A DNA stretch of 24,898 nt from CAMQVM01 sp044433365. GTDB lineage: Bacteria > Bacteroidota > Bacteroidia > Bacteroidales > Rikenellaceae. The notes under the pieces are model-generated. The model saw only the letters and a program-made list of their open reading frames with translations, was not told where the DNA came from and did not search any database. Where the stretch lies: assembly GCA_044433365.1 (NCBI GenBank), contig JAWXTR010000038.1:1-24898 (forward strand), given 5' to 3'. This document shows, piece by piece, positions 20,998-24,898 of this stretch (positions are counted from its first letter, which is position 1; each line of letters opens with the position of its first letter). Made by a program: the position numbers and the translations under genes.

Positions 20998-22036
20998 GGA
21001 TAAACTAATATTAGCCGTCGTTTGCGGAGGAGACTCCCCAGAGGCAGGAATATCAGAGATGGGAGCTAGAAATATAATCTCACTATTGGATAAAAATCGT
21101 TATGAGCCATATCTTGTAAATATATCGCAAAAAGGTTGGTTTGTGGAGGTAGAGGGCAATCAAACCCCTATAGAGGTGGATAAAAACAACTTTTCGTTCA
21201 CATTAAATGGAGAAAAACATCAATTTGCTTATGCCTATATTAATATACATGGCACTCCTGGTGAAAATGGGATTCTGCAATCTTACTTTGAGCTTTTACC
21301 AATGCCATATTCCACTTGTGGGGTAGAATCTTCAATGATAACTTTCAATAAAAAGGTATGCAAAAATACTTTAGTAGATAGCAATATAAATCTTGCCAAA
21401 GATGTCTATATCACTAAAGATAAATTTGTAGGTGATACTTTTTGTCAAAAAGATATTGACGATATTGCTGAAAAACTAAAACTTCCTCTATTTGTAAAAC
21501 CTGTCGACTCAGGAAGTAGTTTTGGTGTAAGCAAGGTGAAAAAAGCAGAGGATATGGTTTCGGCTCTCGACGAGGCATTCGCTCATAGTAGTAAGGTTAT
21601 TATTGAGGAGTTTTTGGATGGTAGAGAGTTTGCTCAAGGAGTATATTCGCTTGACGGTGAAATTTATACATTACCGCTTACTGAGGTTATCTCAAAGCGT
21701 GAATTTTTCGATTATGAGGCAAAATATGAGGGGCTTTCTACTGAGGTTACGCCTGCAAATGTCGACAAATCTATAGCTAAAGAGATTTCGGAGAGTGCAA
21801 AACGTATCTATACCGAATTAGAATGTAGAGGGTGCGTGAGAATCGATTTTATTTTGGTAGGCGATACTCCATATATGGTGGAGGTAAACACCACTCCTGG
21901 TATGAGTAGTGCAAGTATTATCCCCCAACAGATTAGAGCTGCTGGATTTAAAGAGAGCGATTTTTTGGCATTAATTATAGATGATACTTTAACAAATTAT
22001 CTTTCAGAAAAATTATTTGATAACGAAGAAGAGTAA
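20996..22036 (+). CDS. ddl: D-alanine--D-alanine ligase
   Basis: Cytoplasmic ATP-grasp ligase that makes D-Ala-D-Ala for peptidoglycan. N-terminal motif VVCGGDSPEAGISEMGA (residues 8-24; the family usually has GGxSxE) and IHGTPGENGILQSYFE (about 80-95) are the substrate loops. The ATP-grasp core shows LPLFVKPVDSGSSFGVSKV, VIIEEFLDGREFAQGV, and CRGCVRIDFILVGD followed by YMVEVNTTPGMS, with metal-binding D, E and N in the last two. The length of 346 residues is normal. The ATG lies at the end of a long inverted repeat; a promoter is visible just upstream. It is probably monocistronic, since a repeat array follows. Only one ddl-like gene is in the window; vancomycin-type D-Ala-D-Lac ligases cannot be excluded from sequence alone but context gives no hint of it. 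Confidence 0.95.
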   Translation: MDKLILAVVCGGDSPEAGISEMGARNIISLLDKNRYEPYLVNISQKGWFVEVEGNQTPIEVDKNNFSFTLNGEKHQFAYAYINIHGTPGENGILQSYFELLPMPYSTCGVESSMITFNKKVCKNTLVDSNINLAKDVYITKDKFVGDTFCQKDIDDIAEKLKLPLFVKPVDSGSSFGVSKVKKAEDMVSALDEAFAHSSKVIIEEFLDGREFAQGVYSLDGEIYTLPLTEVISKREFFDYEAKYEGLSTEVTPANVDKSIAKEISESAKRIYTELECRGCVRIDFILVGDTPYMVEVNTTPGMSSASIIPQQIRAAGFKESDFLALIIDDTLTNYLSEKLFDNEEE

Positions 22037-22302
22037 AGGGAATTTCTAATTTCTGGCTTTCGGAGCTTTTCCAATTTAAGACTTCATCTTTGAATTATGC
22101 AAATAAAGGCGGTAGGAGCCACTACACCCTATATTTGCAAAATCCAAATCTAAAGCCTTAAATTGAAAAATCTCTCAAAATCCAGAAATAAGAACTCCCC
22201 TAAAGGGAATTTTCAAAAATCTCCCAAAATCCAGAAATAAGAACTCCTCTAAAGGGAACTTTCAAAAATCTCTCAAAATCCAGAATTTATATCTCCCCTA
22301 AA
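22035..22302. repeat. Array of three family-1 repeats, the first a three-layer nested palindrome
   Basis: Unit 1 (22035-22205) has outer arms AAGGGAATTTCTAATTTCTG and CAGAAATAAGAACTCCCC. Its middle arms are AATTTAAGACTTCATCTTTG and CAAATCTAAAGCCTTAAATT. The core hairpin runs from GCAAATA to TATTTGC with GTAG/CTAC. Unit 2 (22204-22253) and unit 3 (22253-22302) are near-identical basic units (AAAGGGAA..TTTCAAAAATCTC.. AAAATCCAGAA..). The array fills the whole gap between ddl and the methyltransferase gene. Confidence 0.8.
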
Positions 22303-22312
22303 ACCGTTTTTT

Positions 22313-23047
22313 ATGAGCAATATGCTTATTGACAAGGCATTCGACCCTATGGGTCACGCTATTGCCGACCACTTTAACAATAAAGAGACCGACAAATTAC
22401 GACTTTTTTCCTCTCAATTCGAAGAGGACGAACTTCCTATTAATGAGCTTTTCCGCTCATACCAAAATATGCCGATGTTGGAGCAGATTGCCCTTCAAAA
22501 ATCTAATGGAAAGATATTAGATGTTGGTGCTGGTAGCGGCTGCCACGCCTTGGCCCTTCAGGAGCAAGGGAAAGAGGTGTGTGCAATAGATATCTCACCT
22601 CTTTCGGTGGAGACAATGAAAAAAAGAGGGGTGCTGGATGTACGTCTTATAAATATGTATGATAGTGGGTTAGACGAAAAATTTGATACTATCCTTATGC
22701 TTATGAATGGTTCGGGTATAATTGGTAGTATCGACAATATTGGAACATTTTTGGAACGTATGAAGCAGATTTTAGCCCCTAATGGTCAAATTTTACTCGA
22801 TAGTAGCGATTTACGCTATCTTTTTGAGGAGGAAGATGGCTCGTTTTTAATAGATATTAGCGGCGACTATTATGGCGAAATAGATTTTCAGATGCAATAT
22901 AAGGATATTAAAGGCAAACCGTTTAATTGGCTATACATAGACTTTGACACTTTAGATATGTATTGTAATGAATATGGATTTAAAGCGGAAATTGTGGCAA
23001 AAGGTTCGCACTACGACTACCTAGCATCGATTACAATTCATAATTAA
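22313..23047 (+). CDS. Class I SAM-dependent methyltransferase
   Basis: Cytoplasmic methyltransferase with a Rossmann fold. Motif I GKILDVGAGSGCHALAL (about 65-81), an acidic residue at the end of strand 2 in VCAIDISPLSVE, motif for strand 4 FDTILMLMNGSGIIG, and ILAPNGQILLDSSD for strand 5 are in order. The first 60 residues form a helical cap (ALQKSN...). The length is 244 residues. The substrate cannot be read from the sequence; small molecules are as likely as protein or RNA. It is 44 bases upstream of tdh on the same strand and may be cotranscribed with it. The start ATG at 22313 is followed by a second at residue 4, so the exact N-terminus is uncertain. Confidence 0.85.
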   Translation: MSNMLIDKAFDPMGHAIADHFNNKETDKLRLFSSQFEEDELPINELFRSYQNMPMLEQIALQKSNGKILDVGAGSGCHALALQEQGKEVCAIDISPLSVETMKKRGVLDVRLINMYDSGLDEKFDTILMLMNGSGIIGSIDNIGTFLERMKQILAPNGQILLDSSDLRYLFEEEDGSFLIDISGDYYGEIDFQMQYKDIKGKPFNWLYIDFDTLDMYCNEYGFKAEIVAKGSHYDYLASITIHN

Positions 23048-23085
23048 TAATTAATAATTTATAATTAGTAATTCATAATCCCACA
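23045..23085. repeat. Low-complexity TAATTA-type repeat between methyltransferase and tdh genes
   Basis: TAATTAATAATTAATAATTT followed by ATAATTAGTAATTCATAAT is self-complementary in several registers, similar in style to the 5329-5394 palindrome but less regular. No promoter box is visible in it. Confidence 0.5.
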
Positions 23086-23091
23086 TCCTTT

Positions 23092-24036
23092 ATGAAAAGA
23101 ATATTAGTAGTAGGAGCTGGCGGACAGATAGGTTCGGAGCTTACAACACATCTTCGTAAAATTTATGGCGACTATAATGTAGTTGCAGCAGATATTCGTC
23201 CAATTTTCACTCTTAAATCGGATGGTCCTTTTGAGGTGTTAGATGTTTTAGAGTCGCATAAATTGGCATTTTTGGTGCACAAATATGATATAGATGCTAT
23301 TTTTAATCTAGTAGCCCTTCTTTCAGCTACAGGTGAAAAAAATCCTGCTCTTGCATGGAAAATTAATATGGGTGCGCTGATGAATACCCTAGAGGTGGCT
23401 TCGATTTATGGCTGCTCGGTGTTTACTCCTAGCTCAATAGGGGCGTTTGGTGATACAACTCCTAAAATAATGACACCCCAAGATACCCTAATGCGTCCCA
23501 ATACTATGTATGGAGTGTGTAAGGTGTCGGGAGAGCTTATGAGCGACTACTATTATCACCGTTTTGGTATTGATACTCGTAGTGTGCGTTTTCCGGGGAT
23601 TATCTCAAACGAAACTCTTCCTGGCGGAGGTACTACTGACTATGCTGTTGAGGTGTTTTATGAGGCTATAAAAAAGGGAAGTTTTGTTTGTCCTATCGAA
23701 AAAGATACCTTTATGGATATGATGTATATGCCCGATGCTCTAAACGCCTGTGTTGAGCTAATGGAGGCTGACCCTACTAAATTGATACATCGTAATAGTT
23801 TTAATATTGCCTCTATGAGCTTTAGTCCTGAGGTTCTTTTTAATGAGATTAAAAAACATATTCCAGATTTTTCTGTTACCTACCAAATAGACGAGGTAAA
23901 GCAACATATTGCCAATAGCTGGCCAAATTCGCTCGACGATAGTTGTGCAAACGAGGAGTGGGGCTGGAAACCTCAGTGGAATTTGGAAAATATGACTAAG
24001 GATATGTTGGAGGTTATCACTAAGAAACAAAGATAA
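23092..24036 (+). CDS. tdh: L-threonine 3-dehydrogenase, short-chain (SDR/epimerase) type
   Basis: NAD-dependent enzyme that oxidises L-threonine to 2-amino-3-ketobutyrate. The Rossmann motif GAGGQIGSEL is at 8-17, with D34 (VAADIRP) for NAD ribose binding. The SDR catalytic residues are S114/S115 (FTPSSIGAFG), Y140 and K144 (MYGVCK). The family signature segments RSVRFPGIIS, LPGGGTTDYAV, FMDMMYMPDALNA and HRNSFNIASMSFSPE are those of the SDR-type Tdh of Bacteroidota rather than a sugar epimerase. The length of 314 residues is typical. Its usual partner, 2-amino-3-ketobutyrate CoA ligase (glycine C-acetyltransferase), could be the enzyme at 18875-20137 or one outside the window. Confidence 0.93.
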   Translation: MKRILVVGAGGQIGSELTTHLRKIYGDYNVVAADIRPIFTLKSDGPFEVLDVLESHKLAFLVHKYDIDAIFNLVALLSATGEKNPALAWKINMGALMNTLEVASIYGCSVFTPSSIGAFGDTTPKIMTPQDTLMRPNTMYGVCKVSGELMSDYYYHRFGIDTRSVRFPGIISNETLPGGGTTDYAVEVFYEAIKKGSFVCPIEKDTFMDMMYMPDALNACVELMEADPTKLIHRNSFNIASMSFSPEVLFNEIKKHIPDFSVTYQIDEVKQHIANSWPNSLDDSCANEEWGWKPQWNLENMTKDMLEVITKKQR

Positions 24037-24150
24037 AGATCTTATGTGTAGATGTAGAGTGCTAATTCTCATAATTATAGAGATTACTATGTGTTTAGAT
24101 ATGTTGCAGTATAACGCCTCTACGATTTGTATAAAATTAACAGATTTTTC

Positions 24151-24492
24151 ATGAAAAAATTTTGCTTACACATACTATTGATATTATCAATGCTATCCTC
24201 TTGTGATAAGATTGAGCAGATTAAGGATTTGGTAGACGAGCTTGATACACGAGTTAGGGTGTTAGATCCAGCCACTGGTGATGCAATTACAGGTTTTGCA
24301 GCCGATGGAGCTTCGATTTTGGAGATTAAGGTAGTATTTAACTCAGAGGAGTTGCCTGTGTGTGTAAATATTTCACCTGAGGGTGAGGGGTTTGGAAGCT
24401 TTAGTAGCTCTCAGGAGTTGAAGGGCGAAACCGATATATCATATGACTTAACTCAGGAGGATTTAGAGAGAGGTTGTATTTTAATTAGGTAA
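24151..24492 (+). CDS. Short lipoprotein, probably truncated, next to the palindrome array
   Basis: I chose the ATG at 24151 because it gives a clean lipoprotein signal (MKKFCLHILLILSMLSSC, C18 lipobox) while the upstream ATG at 24127 adds charged residues in front of it. Residues 19-40 are helical (DKIEQIKDLVDELDTRV). The rest looks like the beginning of an Ig-like or invasin-type domain (FAADGASILEIKVVFNSEEL), which in related proteins runs for 80 or more residues, but this frame stops after QEDLERGCILIR. The stop is 29 bases before the first palindrome of the 24521 array. It may be a gene cut short by repeat-associated rearrangement. Function is unknown. Confidence 0.65.
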   Translation: MKKFCLHILLILSMLSSCDKIEQIKDLVDELDTRVRVLDPATGDAITGFAADGASILEIKVVFNSEELPVCVNISPEGEGFGSFSSSQELKGETDISYDLTQEDLERGCILIR

Positions 24493-24520
24493 ATCTGTAA
24501 ACCTGTTTCCGCCCCTAGCA

Positions 24521-24898
24521 GTAGAGACGTAGCCCTGCTACGTCTAAAAAACGACACCGATTAGTTTAAAAAAAACCATTAAAAAACGACAGCTATTTTG
24601 TTACAGACGTAGCAGGGCTACGTCTCTACAGTCGAGTTACCAAAAGTTTAAATTACTTCTGTAATAAAACGTAGCAAGTAGAGACGTAGCCCTGCTACGT
24701 CTAAAAAACAACTCTGATTTAGTTTTTAAAAACCTTTAAAAAATGACAGCTATTTTGTTACAGACGTAGCAGGGCTACGTCTCTACAGTCGAGTTACCAA
24801 AAGTTTAAATTACTTCTATAATAATACACAGCAGTAGAGACGTAGCCCTGCTACGTCTAAAAAACAACTCTGATTTGGTTTTAAAAACCTTTAAAAAA
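24521..24898. repeat. Tandem array of paired REP-like palindromes, period 156-157 bp, running off the right edge
   Basis: Units begin at 24521, 24678 and 24834. Each has a forward 25-base palindrome (24521-24545, 24678-24702, 24834-24858), a spacer of about 59 bases containing AAAAAACGACAGCTATTTTG-like sequence, an inverted copy (24605-24629, 24762-24786), and a spacer with GTCGAGTTACCAAAAGTTTA. The unit is thus an inverted pair that has been duplicated in tandem. Hairpin cores are AGACGTAGC and GCTACGTCT. No gene is present in this 406-base stretch. The third unit is cut at the window end. Confidence 0.9.

Noticed and set aside
24521..24898. CRISPR-like array at the right end
   Set aside because: The repeats are 25-base palindromes in alternating orientation, spacers are repeated rather than unique, and no cas genes are present. 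REP-like tandem units explain it better.

Overview
The window is AT-rich chromosomal DNA from a member of the Bacteroidota, most likely Bacteroidales. The evidence is protein types (STN and CarboxypepD_reg TonB-dependent receptor driven by an ECF sigma and a DUF4974 anti-sigma, short-chain-type threonine dehydrogenase, DUF6515-like secreted protein), the absence of Shine-Dalgarno sequences, and promoter boxes of the TTTG / TAnnTTTG type. The species cannot be named from sequence alone.

Layout. 1-6000: housekeeping and envelope genes: rlmN (minus, runs off the left edge), a TonB-family protein, hflX overlapping a dCMP deaminase, an Omp85-type outer-membrane protein, rnhB. 6043-9635 (minus): a sigma / anti-sigma / TonB-dependent receptor regulon with a good promoter. 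10084-10940 (minus): two small genes, one secreted. 11522-15868 (plus): a gene set I consider the most interesting here: VTC/CYTH-type polyphosphate polymerase domain protein, DUF4956 membrane protein, DUF2490-like outer-membrane protein, CotH-family kinase lipoprotein, and a 58-residue acidic lipoprotein with three DDDAT repeats. A strong terminator separates it from a LytS-type histidine kinase and LytTR regulator (16175-18069). 18290-18729: a decayed ISL3-like insertion element. 18875-24036: an alpha-oxoamine synthase (minus), a small secreted protein, ddl, a methyltransferase and tdh. 24151-24898: a short, probably truncated lipoprotein and a tandem array of palindromes.

The window is unusually rich in small repeats of at least three unrelated kinds. 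(1) Dispersed imperfect palindromes with arms like GGGAACTTCTAA / TTAGAACTTCCC sit in most plus-strand intergenic gaps, usually just before a start codon. (2) Two 163-bp miniature inverted-repeat elements, one base apart, are flanked by TA; one is inserted inside a copy of family 1. (3) Palindromes with core AGACGTAGC / GCTACGTCT lie in the dead IS element and in an array of about 156 bp period at the right end.

Functional reading: the receptor regulon probably handles uptake of an unidentified substrate. The CotH/VTC/DUF4956 set probably makes or transfers phosphate groups at the envelope, with the acidic lipoprotein as a possible acceptor; this last point is inference. Tdh and the alpha-oxoamine synthase could form the threonine-to-glycine route, but the synthase may instead be a sphingolipid or sulfonolipid enzyme.
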